In this document: positions 1 to 8,571 of the stretch, one piece after another
Position numbering within the stretch: position 1 is the first letter of the stretch
Layout: every line of letters begins with the position of its first letter
NCBI RefSeq assembly: GCF_014268505.2
Contig: NZ_JABWQP020000004.1
Coordinates: 1 to 64,000, forward strand
DNA length: 64,000 bases
Reading direction: 5' to 3'
Origin: Pseudomonas khorasanensis
Lineage (GTDB): Bacteria; Pseudomonadota; Gammaproteobacteria; Pseudomonadales; Pseudomonadaceae
Notes under the pieces: model-generated
Told to the model about the DNA's origin: nothing
The model's database searches: none
What the model saw: only the letters and a program-made list of their open reading frames with translations
Program-made: the position numbers and the translations under genes

Positions 1-1358
1 AAAAGATCGCGCAGAACCTGGGTGAAGGCCCGTGCGCTTTCTCCTTCCGCTGCATGGCGCCGCTCACGCACTACCCACTGACCGTTCACCATCACATCGC
101 GTACCTGCCGATCCCCGCCGGCAAACAACCAGCGATTCAGAATCCCGTCACCGCTGGCCGTCGCCAGATACGGATCGGTGCCATCGAGCACAATCCAGTC
201 CGCGCGCTTGCCGACCTCCAACGCACCAATCGGCTGCCCCAGCGCCTGCGCGCCGCCGTCCAGCGCGGCGTCATACAGCGTGCGCCCGACCATCGGCTGA
301 TCCGCGCCATACAACCGATTTCGCCGCTGATCACGCAGGCGCTGACCGTATTCCAGCCAACGCAATTCTTCCACCACGCTCAGCGATACATGGCTGTCCG
401 AGCCGATGCCCATGCGCCCGCCCTGAGCGAGAAAATCCACCGCCGGAAAAATCCCGTCGCCCAGATTTGCTTCAGTGGTCAGACACAGCCCGGCGATGGC
501 GCGACTCTTGGCCATCAGCGTGACTTCTTCCGGGTTGGCGTGGGTGGCGTGCACCAGGCACCAGCGCTGGTCGACTTCAACGTGTTCGTAAAGCCATTGC
601 AATGGACGGCGACCGCTCCAGCTCAGGCAGTCGTCGACCTCTTTCTGCTGTTCAGCGATGTGAATGTGCACCGGGCATTGCTTGTCGCTGGCAGCCAGGA
701 CGTCACTGATCTGCTGCGGCGTGACCGCGCGCAACGAGTGGAAGCACAGACCCAGCGACTGCGCTTTGTGCTGCGCCAGAAATGGCTGCAGGCGTGATTG
801 CAGATTCAGGTAGTTTTCAGTGCTGTTGATGAACCGGCGCTGGCCATCGTTGGGCGTCTGACCACCGAAACCGGAATGGCTATAAAGCACAGGCAGCAGG
901 GTCAGGCCGATGCCGCTCTCGCTGGCGGCCTGGCTGATACGCAACGCCAACTCGGCGGGGTCGGCGTAGGGCTGACCATCGGGGTCGTGGTGCACGTAGT
1001 GGAATTCGGCCAATGAGGTGTAACCGGCCTTGAGCATTTCGATGTACAGCTGTCGGGCGATGATGCCGAGCTGCTCGGGGCTGATTTTTCCGACGAGCCG
1101 GTACATCAGATCGCGCCAGGTCCAGAAACTGTCATTGGGATTGCCGGCCACTTCGGCCAACCCGGCCATCGCGCGCTGGAACGCGTGCGAGTGCAGATTC
1201 GGCATCCCCGGCAGCAACGGGCCGCTTAACCGCTCGGCACCATCTGCAATGGAATCGGCCTGGATCCGGGTCAGCACGCCCTCGGCGCTGACCTCGAGAC
1301 GTACATTGTTGGCCCATCCGTTAGGCAGCAGCGCGCGTTCGGCAAAGAAGGCGGACAT
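1..1358 (-). CDS. hutF: Formimidoylglutamate deiminase HutF (C-terminus cut by window edge)
   Basis: HutF hydrolyses N-formimidoyl-L-glutamate to N-formylglutamate and ammonia, the step before HutG in the five-step histidine pathway. Reading the minus strand from ATG at 1358 gives 452 codons without a stop, beginning MSAFFAERALLPNGWANN. Seen in the translation are the amidohydrolase metal motif LHSHAFQ, a later HIAEQQKEV, HATHANPEE and a GSDSH segment, all expected for the HutF/cytosine-deaminase-like fold. The family is about 454 residues, so the stop must lie just left of base 1. It is divergent from hutC, with a HutC-type palindrome between them. Only the last few residues are missing from view. 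Confidence 0.93.
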   Translation of the reverse strand, partial: MSAFFAERALLPNGWANNVRLEVSAEGVLTRIQADSIADGAERLSGPLLPGMPNLHSHAFQRAMAGLAEVAGNPNDSFWTWRDLMYRLVGKISPEQLGIIARQLYIEMLKAGYTSLAEFHYVHHDPDGQPYADPAELALRISQAASESGIGLTLLPVLYSHSGFGGQTPNDGQRRFINSTENYLNLQSRLQPFLAQHKAQSLGLCFHSLRAVTPQQISDVLAASDKQCPVHIHIAEQQKEVDDCLSWSGRRPLQWLYEHVEVDQRWCLVHATHANPEEVTLMAKSRAIAGLCLTTEANLGDGIFPAVDFLAQGGRMGIGSDSHVSLSVVEELRWLEYGQRLRDQRRNRLYGADQPMVGRTLYDAALDGGAQALGQPIGALEVGKRADWIVLDGTDPYLATASGDGILNRWLFAGGDRQVRDVMVNGQWVVRERRHAAEGESARAFTQVLRDL

Positions 1359-1384
1359 GGTTCAGCACCCCATCGTGTGTTATT

Positions 1385-1400
1385 TGTATATACATATACA
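1385..1400. promoter_or_regulatory. Probable HutC operator between hutF and hutC
   Basis: The core TGTATATACA (1385-1394) is a perfect palindrome, followed directly by TATACA. The same TGTAT(A/G)TACA core is found at 3131-3140 upstream of hutU. HutC of Pseudomonas is known to bind hut promoters and to be released by urocanate. The site lies 27 bases from the hutF start and 66 bases from the hutC start, so one operator could control both directions. Confidence 0.65.
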
Positions 1401-1465
1401 GACGTTTGCCTGCCCGGTAAACTCCGGCAAGCTAGTCACTTTCATCCAATGAACAGGGATCAACC

Positions 1466-2215
1466 GTGCCGACTCCGCCTCCAGTCTCTCCGTTGGCCGC
1501 GAACATGGGCGACAGTCCGGCGCCCTTGTACGCCCGCGTCAAACAGATGATCACCCAGCAGATCGACAGCGGTAACTGGCCGCCGCACTACCGCGTGCCG
1601 TCCGAGAGCGAACTGGTCAACCAGCTCGGCTTCAGCCGCATGACCATCAACCGCGCGTTGCGCGAAATGACCGCCGACGGTTTGCTGGTGCGCATGCAGG
1701 GCGTCGGCACGTTTGTCGCCGAACCGAAGAGCCAGTCCGCGCTGTTCGAAGTGCACAACATCGCTGATGAAATCGCCTCCCGTGGCCATCGCCACACTTG
1801 CCAGGTCATCACCCTCGAAGAAGAGGCCGCCGGCTCCGAGCGCGCGCTGGCGCTGGACATGCGCGAAGGGCAGAAAGTCTTCCACTCGTTGATCGTGCAT
1901 TACGAAAACGACATTCCGGTGCAAATCGAAGACCGTTTCGTCAATGCACTGGTCGCTCCGGAATACCTCAAGCAGGACTTCACCCTGCAAACGCCATACG
2001 CGTATCTGAACCAGGTCGCGCCGCTGACCGAAGGTGAGCACGTAGTCGAGGCGATTCTGGCCGAGCCGTCCGAGTGCAAGTTGCTGCAGATTGAAAAAGG
2101 CGAGCCGTGCCTGCTGATCCGTCGCCGCACCTGGTCGGGGCGCCAGCCTGTGACCGCTGCGCGCTTGATCCATCCGGGCTCGCGCCATCGTCTGGAAGGG
2201 CGTTTCCATAAGTAG
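1466..2215 (+). CDS. hutC: Histidine utilisation repressor HutC (GntR/HutC family)
   Basis: HutC represses the hut genes and is induced by urocanate. The 249-residue protein has an N-terminal winged helix-turn-helix of GntR type (about residues 18-85, with VPSESELVNQLGFSRMTINR as recognition region) and a C-terminal UTRA effector domain (about 100-245), which defines the HutC subfamily. The start is a GTG with a weak AGGGAT nine bases upstream; an ATG at 1505 (MGDSPAPLYARVKQ) is an alternative that would remove a poorly conserved tail. The gene ends ten bases before hutD, so the two are almost certainly cotranscribed. It is divergent from hutF across a candidate self-operator. Confidence 0.95.
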   Translation: MPTPPPVSPLAANMGDSPAPLYARVKQMITQQIDSGNWPPHYRVPSESELVNQLGFSRMTINRALREMTADGLLVRMQGVGTFVAEPKSQSALFEVHNIADEIASRGHRHTCQVITLEEEAAGSERALALDMREGQKVFHSLIVHYENDIPVQIEDRFVNALVAPEYLKQDFTLQTPYAYLNQVAPLTEGEHVVEAILAEPSECKLLQIEKGEPCLLIRRRTWSGRQPVTAARLIHPGSRHRLEGRFHK

Positions 2216-2224
2216 AGAACATAA

Positions 2225-2794
2225 ATGAATGGCTTGAAGGTTTTACGCGCCAGAGATTACCCGCGCATGCCATGGAAAAATGGCGGTGGCAGCACTGAAG
2301 AAATCACTCGCGATGCAGGCGTCGGGCTGGAGGGCTTTGGCTGGCGCCTGTCGATCGCCGACATCGCTGAATCCGGCGGTTTTTCGACATTTGCTGGTTA
2401 CCAACGAGTGATTACCGTGTTGCAGGGTGATGGCATGACCCTGTGCGTGGACGGTGACGATACCCGACCACTGTTACCGCTCGACCCGTTTGCCTTCAGC
2501 GGCGAAAGTCAGGTGTCGTGCACGTTGCTCGGCGGCGCGATCCGTGACTTCAACCTGATCTATTCACCTCAACGTTACAGCGCCCGTTTGCAGTGGCTCG
2601 ACGGCGAGCAGCGTTTTTTCACCTCGGCGGGAACAGTGCTGGTGTTCAGCGTCAGTGAGCGGCTGGACGTGCGGGTTGGTGAAAACACTGAACATCTCGG
2701 TTGCCATGACTGCCTGCAACTGGATGGTAATGGCGGGTTGGTGGAAATCTCCGTCAACGCCGCCTGCTGTGTGATCGAACTCATCCAAAACTGA
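2225..2794 (+). CDS. hutD: HutD/Ves-family cupin protein
   Basis: This is a 189-residue HutD (DUF886, Ves-like) protein with a bicupin-like beta fold and no known catalytic activity. Recognisable family segments are RARDYPRMPWKNGGGSTEEI at the N-terminus and GFGWRLSIADI near residue 40. In P. fluorescens, hutD has been proposed from genetics to act as a governor that limits hut expression at high urocanate; that role is from the literature, not the sequence. It follows hutC by ten bases. A REPIN lies just after the stop, so it is probably the last gene of a hutCD unit, with hutU starting from its own promoter. Confidence 0.93.
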   Translation: MNGLKVLRARDYPRMPWKNGGGSTEEITRDAGVGLEGFGWRLSIADIAESGGFSTFAGYQRVITVLQGDGMTLCVDGDDTRPLLPLDPFAFSGESQVSCTLLGGAIRDFNLIYSPQRYSARLQWLDGEQRFFTSAGTVLVFSVSERLDVRVGENTEHLGCHDCLQLDGNGGLVEISVNAACCVIELIQN

Positions 2795-2805
2795 AAAATA
2801 CACCT

Positions 2806-2910
2806 GTGGCGAGGGAGCTTGCTCCCGCTGGAGTCCGAAGCACTCCCATTACGGTTCAAGCGTATTCTGGGGCCGTTTCGCAGCCCAGCGGGAGCAAGCT
2901 CCCTCGCCAC
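2806..2910. repeat. REPIN, GTGGCGAGGGAG family
   Basis: Two inverted REP copies (GTGGCGAGGGAGCTTGCTCC and its complement) are separated by about 50 bases. Each is itself a small palindrome. Such pairs are extragenic elements mobilised by RAYT transposases in Pseudomonas. It sits between hutD and the hutU control region and could also form a hairpin at the mRNA end. Confidence 0.9.
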
Positions 2911-2939
2911 AATTGCATTGCAGTCCCGTTTCCGTTTGC

Positions 2940-2954
2940 GCACCAACTTGTTAC
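2940..2954. promoter_or_regulatory. Candidate enhancer site upstream of the hutU sigma-54 promoter
   Basis: GCACCA-ACT-TGTTAC matches the NtrC consensus half GCACCA exactly and four of six bases of the other half. It also contains TTGTTACC, which resembles a CbrB half-site. It lies about 155 bases upstream of the -24 element at 3109, a normal distance for a sigma-54 activator. NtrC and CbrB are both reported regulators of hut in fluorescent pseudomonads. Which protein binds here cannot be told from sequence. Confidence 0.3.
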
Positions 2955-3108
2955 CGAACGCCCCAGTGTGGCGCAACACCACGCTCATCTGGCTGCCCCT
3001 CAGCCGCGCAAGAAACGCCCCGCGATAAATTTCTCCCGCAGCGAAACCCTTGATCCAGCCGCTTTCCAGCTGCGCCCGTGATTTTTCTTTGGCAGCCATA
3101 AAGCAAGT

Positions 3109-3124
3109 TGGCCGCCTGATTGCA
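3109..3124 (+). promoter_or_regulatory. Sigma-54 promoter of hutU
   Basis: TGGCCGCCTGATTGCA has the invariant GG-N10-GC and matches TGGC at -24 and TTGCA at -12. The expected start of transcription (about 3135) falls inside the HutC-type operator at 3129-3142, which would allow direct repression. Sigma-54-dependent hut transcription is established in P. fluorescens. Confidence 0.7.
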
Positions 3125-3128
3125 TATG

Positions 3129-3142
3129 CTTGTATGTACAAG
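3129..3142. promoter_or_regulatory. HutC operator at the hutU start site
   Basis: CTTGTATGTACAAG is a near-perfect 14-bp palindrome sharing the TGTAT(A/G)TACA core with the hutF-hutC site. It begins four bases after the -12 element, so a bound HutC dimer would cover the transcription start. Confidence 0.75.
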
Positions 3143-3272
3143 TAAAGACGTATGCGTATGAGTCCCTCGTACCTCTGCGTAACGTCCACTGATTCGCTTG
3201 TCGCGCAGCGAAGCGCGCAGGCTGCTGCCCACTGCCAGGGTTGGTTGAATTGATCGCTGAGGAGTCTTTTTC

Positions 3273-4970
3273 GTGACTGACAATAAGCCTGCTGCACCTT
3301 CCTTTACCAAGCATCGCGATGTCGAAATCCGTGCTGCACGCGGTAACAAGCTGACCGCCAAGAGCTGGCTGACCGAAGCGCCGCTGCGCATGCTGATGAA
3401 CAACCTCGACCCGGAAGTTGCCGAGAACCCCAAAGAACTGGTGGTTTACGGTGGCATCGGTCGTGCTGCGCGTAACTGGGAGTGCTACGACAAGATCGTC
3501 GAGAGCCTGACAAACCTCAACGAAGACGAAACGCTGCTGGTGCAGTCCGGCAAGCCGGTCGGCGTGTTCAAGACCCACACCAACGCCCCGCGCGTGCTGA
3601 TCGCCAACTCCAACCTCGTGCCGCACTGGGCGAGCTGGGAGCACTTCAACGAACTCGACGCCAAGGGCCTGGCCATGTACGGCCAGATGACCGCCGGCAG
3701 CTGGATCTACATCGGCAGCCAAGGCATCGTCCAGGGCACTTATGAAACCTTCGTCGAAGCCGGTCGCCAACATTACAACTCCGAGCTCAAGGGCCGCTGG
3801 GTCCTGACCGCGGGTCTGGGTGGCATGGGCGGCGCCCAGCCTCTGGCCGCAACCCTGGCCGGCGCTTGTTCGCTGAACATCGAATGCCAGCAAGTGAGCA
3901 TCGATTTCCGTCTGAAAAGCCGTTACGTCGACGAGCAAGCCAAGGACCTTGATGATGCTCTGGCGCGCATCGACAAATACACCAAGGAAGGCAAGGCTAT
4001 CTCCATTGCGCTGCTGGGCAACGCGGCAGAAATCCTGCCGGAACTGGTCAAGCGCGGCGTGCGCCCTGACATGGTCACCGACCAGACCAGCGCCCACGAC
4101 CCGCTCAATGGCTACCTGCCAGCCGGCTGGAGCTGGGACGAATACCGCGCCCGCGCCAAGACCGAACCGGCCGCTGTAATCAAAGCCGCCAAGCAATCGA
4201 TGGCCGTGCACGTGAAGGCGATGCTGGAATTCCAGAAGCAGGGCATTCCGACCTTTGATTACGGCAACAACATTCGCCAGATGGCCCAGGAAGTGGGCGT
4301 CGAAAATGCGTTCGACTTCCCCGGCTTCGTACCCGCCTACATCCGCCCGCTGTTCTGCCGTGGCATCGGCCCGTTCCGTTGGGCGGCGCTGTCGGGGGAT
4401 CCGCAGGACATCTACAAAACCGACGCCAAGGTCAAAGAACTGATCCCGGACGACGCGCACCTGCACAATTGGCTGGACATGGCCCGCGAGCGCATCAGTT
4501 TTCAGGGTTTGCCGGCACGTATCTGCTGGGTTGGCCTGGGCCTGCGTGCCAAGCTCGGTCTGGCGTTCAACGAAATGGTTCGCAGCGGTGAATTATCCGC
4601 GCCGATCGTGATCGGTCGCGACCACCTCGACTCCGGCTCGGTCGCCAGCCCCAACCGTGAAACCGAATCGATGCAGGACGGTTCCGACGCCGTGTCCGAC
4701 TGGCCGTTGCTCAATGCACTGCTGAACACGGCGAGCGGCGCGACCTGGGTGTCCCTGCACCACGGCGGCGGCGTTGGCATGGGCTTTTCGCAACACTCGG
4801 GCATGGTGATTGTCTGCGACGGTACCGATGAAGCGGCCGAGCGCATCGCGCGGGTGCTGCACAACGACCCGGCCACCGGCGTCATGCGCCACGCCGATGC
4901 CGGTTACCAGATCGCTATCGATTGCGCCAATGAACAAGGCCTGAACCTGCCGATGATTACCGGTAAATAA
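3273..4970 (+). CDS. hutU: Urocanate hydratase
   Basis: HutU adds water to urocanate to give 4-imidazolone-5-propionate, using tightly bound NAD+ as an electrophile. The 565-residue product is full length; relative to the 557-residue P. putida enzyme it has about eight extra N-terminal residues, so Cys418 in [11 protein letters not shown] corresponds to the known active-site Cys410. Other conserved blocks are [12 protein letters not shown], the NAD-binding [12 protein letters not shown] at about 179-190 and [15 protein letters not shown] near the end. The start is GTG with TGAGGAG about ten bases upstream. A sigma-54 promoter and HutC operator precede it, so it probably heads the main hut operon. 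Confidence 0.98.
   Translation: MTDNKPAAPSFTKHRDVEIRAARGNKLTAKSWLTEAPLRMLMNNLDPEVAENPKELVVYGGIGRAARNWECYDKIVESLTNLNEDETLLVQSGKPVGVFKTHTNAPRVLIANSNLVPHWASWEHFNELDAKGLAMYGQMTAGSWIYIGSQGIVQGTYETFVEAGRQHYNSELKGRWVLTAGLGGMGGAQPLAATLAGACSLNIECQQVSIDFRLKSRYVDEQAKDLDDALARIDKYTKEGKAISIALLGNAAEILPELVKRGVRPDMVTDQTSAHDPLNGYLPAGWSWDEYRARAKTEPAAVIKAAKQSMAVHVKAMLEFQKQGIPTFDYGNNIRQMAQEVGVENAFDFPGFVPAYIRPLFCRGIGPFRWAALSGDPQDIYKTDAKVKELIPDDAHLHNWLDMARERISFQGLPARICWVGLGLRAKLGLAFNEMVRSGELSAPIVIGRDHLDSGSVASPNRETESMQDGSDAVSDWPLLNALLNTASGATWVSLHHGGGVGMGFSQHSGMVIVCDGTDEAAERIARVLHNDPATGVMRHADAGYQIAIDCANEQGLNLPMITGK
3279..3286 (+). promoter_or_regulatory. A-rich Hfq/Crc-like motif at the hutU start
   Basis: GACAATAA agrees with AAnAAnAA at five of six fixed positions and covers codons 3-5 of hutU. 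Hfq with Crc blocks translation at such motifs during catabolite repression. Assignment is by pattern and position only. Confidence 0.35.
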
Positions 4971-4982
4971 ACCCAAGACTCC

Positions 4983-5072
4983 TGTAGGAGCTGCCGCAGG
5001 CTGCGATCTGTTGATCTTGATCTTCTGAAAAAGCAAAAGATCGCAGCCTCGTTTCACTCGACAGCTCCTACA
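4983..5072. repeat. REPIN, TGTAGGAGCTGC family
   Basis: An inverted pair begins TGTAGGAGCTGCCGCAGGCT and ends with the complementary CAGCTCCTACA, with GATCTTTTGATC-like inner arms. It lies between hutU and the permease gene. It is a different REP family from the one after hutD. Confidence 0.88.
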
Positions 5073-5136
5073 AGGTGTACGGCAGGCCGATCCGGCATCT
5101 ACCAGGCGACGTATAACAATCCACAGAGGTTGAATC

Positions 5137-6609
5137 ATGGCGGTTAACAACGAACGTGCAGGCAGTACTCCGTTGATCGAAAGGCGTTCGATCGACTACA
5201 TCCCGGAAGCGGAAAGACACGGTCGTCTGTTCAGCCAGTTCACCCTGTGGATGGGGGCGAATCTGCAGATCACCGCAATCGTCACCGGGGCGTTGGCCGT
5301 GGTGTTGGGCGGCGATGTGTTCTGGTCGTTGATCGGTCTTCTGATCGGTCAGTTGATCGGCGGCGGGGTGATGGCGCTGCATGCTGCGCAAGGGCCGAAA
5401 CTGGGTTTGCCGCAGATGATCTCCAGTCGCGTGCAATTCGGCGTTTATGGCGCGGCGATACCGATCGTGCTGGTGTGCCTGATGTACCTGGGCTTCACCG
5501 CCACCGGCACTGTGCTTTCCGGTCAGGCGCTGGGTCAGTTGTTCGGTGTCAGCGACAGTGTCGGCATTCTGATTTTCGCCAGCGTTATCGTGCTGGTGAC
5601 GGTGCTTGGTTATCGGGTGATCCATTGGATCGGCCGCGTTGCCAGCGTCATTGGCGTGATTGCCTTCGTGTTCCTGTTTTGGCGCCTGATGAGCCAGACC
5701 GACGTCGGCGCGCTCCTGCAGATTCGTCATTTCAGCTGGAGCAGTTTCCTGCTCGCGGTATCGCTCGCGGCCTCCTGGCAGATCGCGTTCGGTCCTTACG
5801 TAGCGGACTATTCGCGCTATTTGCCGAGCAACACCTCGTCGATGAAAACCTTTTTCGCGGCGGGCGCAGGTTCGGTGATTGGCGCGCAAGTGGCCATGGT
5901 GCTTGGCGTGTTCGCTGCTGCCTCGGCCAACGGTCAGTTTGCCGGGCACGAAGTGGCCTACATCGTCGGCCTCGGCGGAGCCGGTACCACCGCCGCGTTG
6001 CTGTACTTCAGCATCGCGTTCGGCAAGGTCACCATTTCCACGCTCAATTCCTACGGCAGCTTCATGTGCATCGCGACCATTATCAGTGGGTTTCGTGGGC
6101 ACTTGCAGGTGTCGCGTCTGCAACGTCTGGTCTTTGTGTTGTTCATCGTCGGCGCGGCGACACTGATCGCGTTGCTCGGGCAGCACTCGTTCCTCGGGGC
6201 GTTCAAGTCTTTCATCCTGTTTCTGCTGGCGTTCTTCACACCGTGGAGTGCGATCAATCTGGTGGACTACTACTGCATCACTCGCGAGCGCTATGACGTG
6301 CCGGCGCTGGCCGACCCGAACGGTCGCTACGGTCGCTGGAACCTGCTCGGCATCGGCGTGTATGTGTTCGGTGTACTGGTGCAGCTGCCGTTCATTTCGA
6401 CCAAGTTCTATACCGGTCCGCTGGTGGCCGCCCTCGGTGACGTGGATATTTCCTGGATCATCGGTCTGGTGCTGCCGGCTGCGGTGTATTACGTCTGCGC
6501 AAAAAAATGGCACAGCGCAGTGCCTGACCGGCTGATTCTGCCGGCCGAGCAGAACAGCGTTGAACAATCTGAAATCGGTGGGGCCGGGCGCGCTGCGGCG
6601 CAGGCCTGA
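5137..6609 (+). CDS. NCS1-family permease, probable urocanate transporter
   Basis: This is a 490-residue inner-membrane symporter of the nucleobase:cation symporter-1 (CodB/cytosine-allantoin permease) family with about twelve hydrophobic segments. Typical features are the N-terminal FSQFTLWMGANLQI block, the discontinuous first helix rich in Gly, and PRxx-like SRVQFGVYGA. The gene lies between hutU and hutX. In P. fluorescens an NCS1-type permease in the hut locus (HutTu) has been linked to urocanate uptake, which makes urocanate a better guess than cytosine; this is inference from context. Start ATG has AGAGG upstream. An A-rich AACAACGA lies at codons 4-6. Confidence 0.85.
   Translation: MAVNNERAGSTPLIERRSIDYIPEAERHGRLFSQFTLWMGANLQITAIVTGALAVVLGGDVFWSLIGLLIGQLIGGGVMALHAAQGPKLGLPQMISSRVQFGVYGAAIPIVLVCLMYLGFTATGTVLSGQALGQLFGVSDSVGILIFASVIVLVTVLGYRVIHWIGRVASVIGVIAFVFLFWRLMSQTDVGALLQIRHFSWSSFLLAVSLAASWQIAFGPYVADYSRYLPSNTSSMKTFFAAGAGSVIGAQVAMVLGVFAAASANGQFAGHEVAYIVGLGGAGTTAALLYFSIAFGKVTISTLNSYGSFMCIATIISGFRGHLQVSRLQRLVFVLFIVGAATLIALLGQHSFLGAFKSFILFLLAFFTPWSAINLVDYYCITRERYDVPALADPNGRYGRWNLLGIGVYVFGVLVQLPFISTKFYTGPLVAALGDVDISWIIGLVLPAAVYYVCAKKWHSAVPDRLILPAEQNSVEQSEIGGAGRAAAQA
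5146..5153 (+). promoter_or_regulatory. A-rich Hfq/Crc-like motif at the permease start
   Basis: AACAACGA fits AAnAAnAA at five of six positions and sits nine bases into the coding sequence, where Hfq/Crc binding would hinder initiation. The call is pattern-based and weak taken alone. Confidence 0.3.
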
Positions 6610-6680
6610 TCTGGACGTGGACAGGGCTGGATGCCTCTTGAACTGCCGTAAGCCAATTCATGATTAGGAGCGTCACGACA

Positions 6681-7649
6681 ATGAAATCGAACAAGACCCT
6701 GCTGACCACTTTGCTGTCCATGGGCCTGTTGGCCAGTGCCGGCGCGACACAAGCCGCCGGCTGGTGCGAATCGGGCAAACCGGTGAAATTCGCCGGCCTG
6801 AACTGGGAAAGCGGCATGCTGCTGACCGACGTCCTGCAAGTGGTGCTGGAGAAAGGTTACGACTGCAAGACCGACAGCCTGCCGGGCAATTCCATCACCA
6901 TGGAAAACGCCCTGAGCAGCAACGACATTCAAGTGTTTGCCGAAGAGTGGGTCGGCCGCAGTGAGGTGTGGAACAAGGCCGAGAAGGCCGGCAAGGTCGT
7001 CGGCGTCGGCGCGCCCGTGGTGGGCGCGGTCGAGGGCTGGTATGTGCCGCGCTACGTGATCGAAGGCGACGCCAAGCGCAAGCTGGAACCGAAAGCCCCG
7101 GATCTGAAAAACATCGCCGACCTGAGCAAATACGCCGCCGTGTTCAAGGACGCCGAAGAGCCCTCCAAGGGCCGCTTCTACAACTGCCCGGCCGGCTGGA
7201 CCTGCGAACTCGACAACAGCGAAATGCTGAAGAGCTATGGTCTGGAAAACACCTACACCAACTTCCGTCCGGGCACCGGGCCGGCGCTGGACGCGGCGGT
7301 GCTGTCGAGCTACAAGCGTGGCGAGCCGATCCTGTTCTACTACTGGTCGCCAACCCCGCTGATGGGCCAGATCGACGCGGTCAAGCTGGAAGAAAAACCC
7401 GGTGTCGACAAGACCGTAAGCATCAAGGTCGGCCTGTCGAAAACCTTCCACGACCAGGCCCCGGAACTGGTGGCCGTGCTGGAAAAGGTCAACCTGCCCA
7501 TCGACCTGCTCAACCAGAATCTGGGACGCATGGCCAAGGAGCGTATCGAGTCGCCAAAACTGGCGAAAATCTTTCTCAAGGAACATCCTGAAGTCTGGCA
7601 CGCCTGGGTGAGTGAAGACGCCGCCAGAAAAATCGACGCGGCCCTGTAG
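6681..7649 (+). CDS. hutX: Histidine ABC transporter substrate-binding protein HutX
   Basis: This is the periplasmic solute-binding subunit of a HutXWV importer, related to the glycine-betaine/OpuAC fold. The 322-residue precursor has a clear signal peptide (MKSNKTLLTTLLSMGLLASA, cleavage after about ATQAA). The chosen ATG has TAGGAG eleven bases upstream; an in-frame ATG at 6660 would put extra residues before the signal and has no such site. Aromatic residues in segments such as AEEWVGRSEVW and FYYWSPTPL could form a ligand cage. HutXWV is known to import histidine in Sinorhizobium and pseudomonads. hutW begins 70 bases downstream. Confidence 0.9.
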   Translation: MKSNKTLLTTLLSMGLLASAGATQAAGWCESGKPVKFAGLNWESGMLLTDVLQVVLEKGYDCKTDSLPGNSITMENALSSNDIQVFAEEWVGRSEVWNKAEKAGKVVGVGAPVVGAVEGWYVPRYVIEGDAKRKLEPKAPDLKNIADLSKYAAVFKDAEEPSKGRFYNCPAGWTCELDNSEMLKSYGLENTYTNFRPGTGPALDAAVLSSYKRGEPILFYYWSPTPLMGQIDAVKLEEKPGVDKTVSIKVGLSKTFHDQAPELVAVLEKVNLPIDLLNQNLGRMAKERIESPKLAKIFLKEHPEVWHAWVSEDAARKIDAAL

Positions 7650-7719
7650 GTCGAGTTTCTCCGGCTGCCGCCAACGGCAGCCGGACGCTTGATCGCAACC
7701 CCTTGATTGAGAGTCCCTT

Positions 7720-8571
7720 ATGTTTCCCGAAAGCTTTACCTTTTCCATCGCCGACTGGGTCAACGGTTGGGTCGATTCGCTGGTCACCAACTACGGCGAT
7801 GTGTTCCGCCATATCTCTGACACCCTGCTGTGGGCCATCGTCAATCTCGAAGGTTTGCTGCGTGCAGCGCCGTGGTGGCTGATGCTGGCAATCGTCGGTG
7901 TCATCGCCTGGCATGCGACGCGCAAAGTGGTGACCACGGCGGTCATCGTCGGTCTGCTGTTCCTCGTCGGCGCCGTCGGCCTGTGGGACAAGCTCATGCA
8001 GACCCTGGCGCTGATGATGGTCGCGACGATCATTTCGGTACTGATCGGCATTCCGCTGGGGATTCTCTCGGCGCGCAGCAACCGCCTGCGTTCTGTGCTG
8101 ATGCCGCTGCTCGACATCATGCAGACCATGCCGAGTTTCGTGTACCTGATCCCGGTGTTGATGCTGTTCGGTCTGGGCAAGGTCCCGGCGATTTTCGCCA
8201 CCGTGATCTACGCCGCGCCACCGCTGATTCGCCTGACCGATCTGGGCATTCGCCAGGTGGATGGCGAAGTGATGGAAGCCATCAACGCATTCGGTGCCAA
8301 CCGCTGGCAGCAACTATTCGGCGTGCAACTGCCATTGGCCCTGCCGAGCATCATGGCCGGGATCAACCAGACCACCATGATGGCCCTGTCGATGGTGGTG
8401 ATCGCCTCGATGATCGGCGCCCGTGGACTGGGTGAGGATGTGCTGGTAGGCATTCAGACCCTTAACGTCGGGCGCGGGCTGGAAGCCGGTCTGGCGATCG
8501 TGATTCTCGCAGTGGTCATCGACCGCATCACTCAGGCGTACGGTCGGCCACGGCACGAGGTGAGCAAATGA
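7720..8571 (+). CDS. hutW: Histidine ABC transporter permease HutW
   Basis: HutW is the membrane subunit of HutXWV, 283 residues, ProW/OpuAB type. The N-terminal part has two early hydrophobic segments (about 45-65 and 68-88), followed by a binding-protein-dependent permease core starting near MQTLALMMVATIISVLIG. The EAA coupling loop is visible as EVMEAINAFGANRWQQLFGV (about residues 186-205), which docks onto the ATPase. The stop overlaps the hutV start by four bases (ATGA), implying translational coupling. The charge pattern and length agree with ProW-like permeases. Confidence 0.92.
   Translation: MFPESFTFSIADWVNGWVDSLVTNYGDVFRHISDTLLWAIVNLEGLLRAAPWWLMLAIVGVIAWHATRKVVTTAVIVGLLFLVGAVGLWDKLMQTLALMMVATIISVLIGIPLGILSARSNRLRSVLMPLLDIMQTMPSFVYLIPVLMLFGLGKVPAIFATVIYAAPPLIRLTDLGIRQVDGEVMEAINAFGANRWQQLFGVQLPLALPSIMAGINQTTMMALSMVVIASMIGARGLGEDVLVGIQTLNVGRGLEAGLAIVILAVVIDRITQAYGRPRHEVSK

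Noticed and set aside
2911..3099. A minus-strand open frame starting ATG at 3099 (MAAKEKSRAQLESGWIKGFA) between the hutU promoter and the REPIN.
   Set aside because: The first 35 codons look protein-like, but there is no ribosome site and the frame runs through the REPIN into the antisense of hutD with no natural end. It could be a gene remnant, but that cannot be supported.
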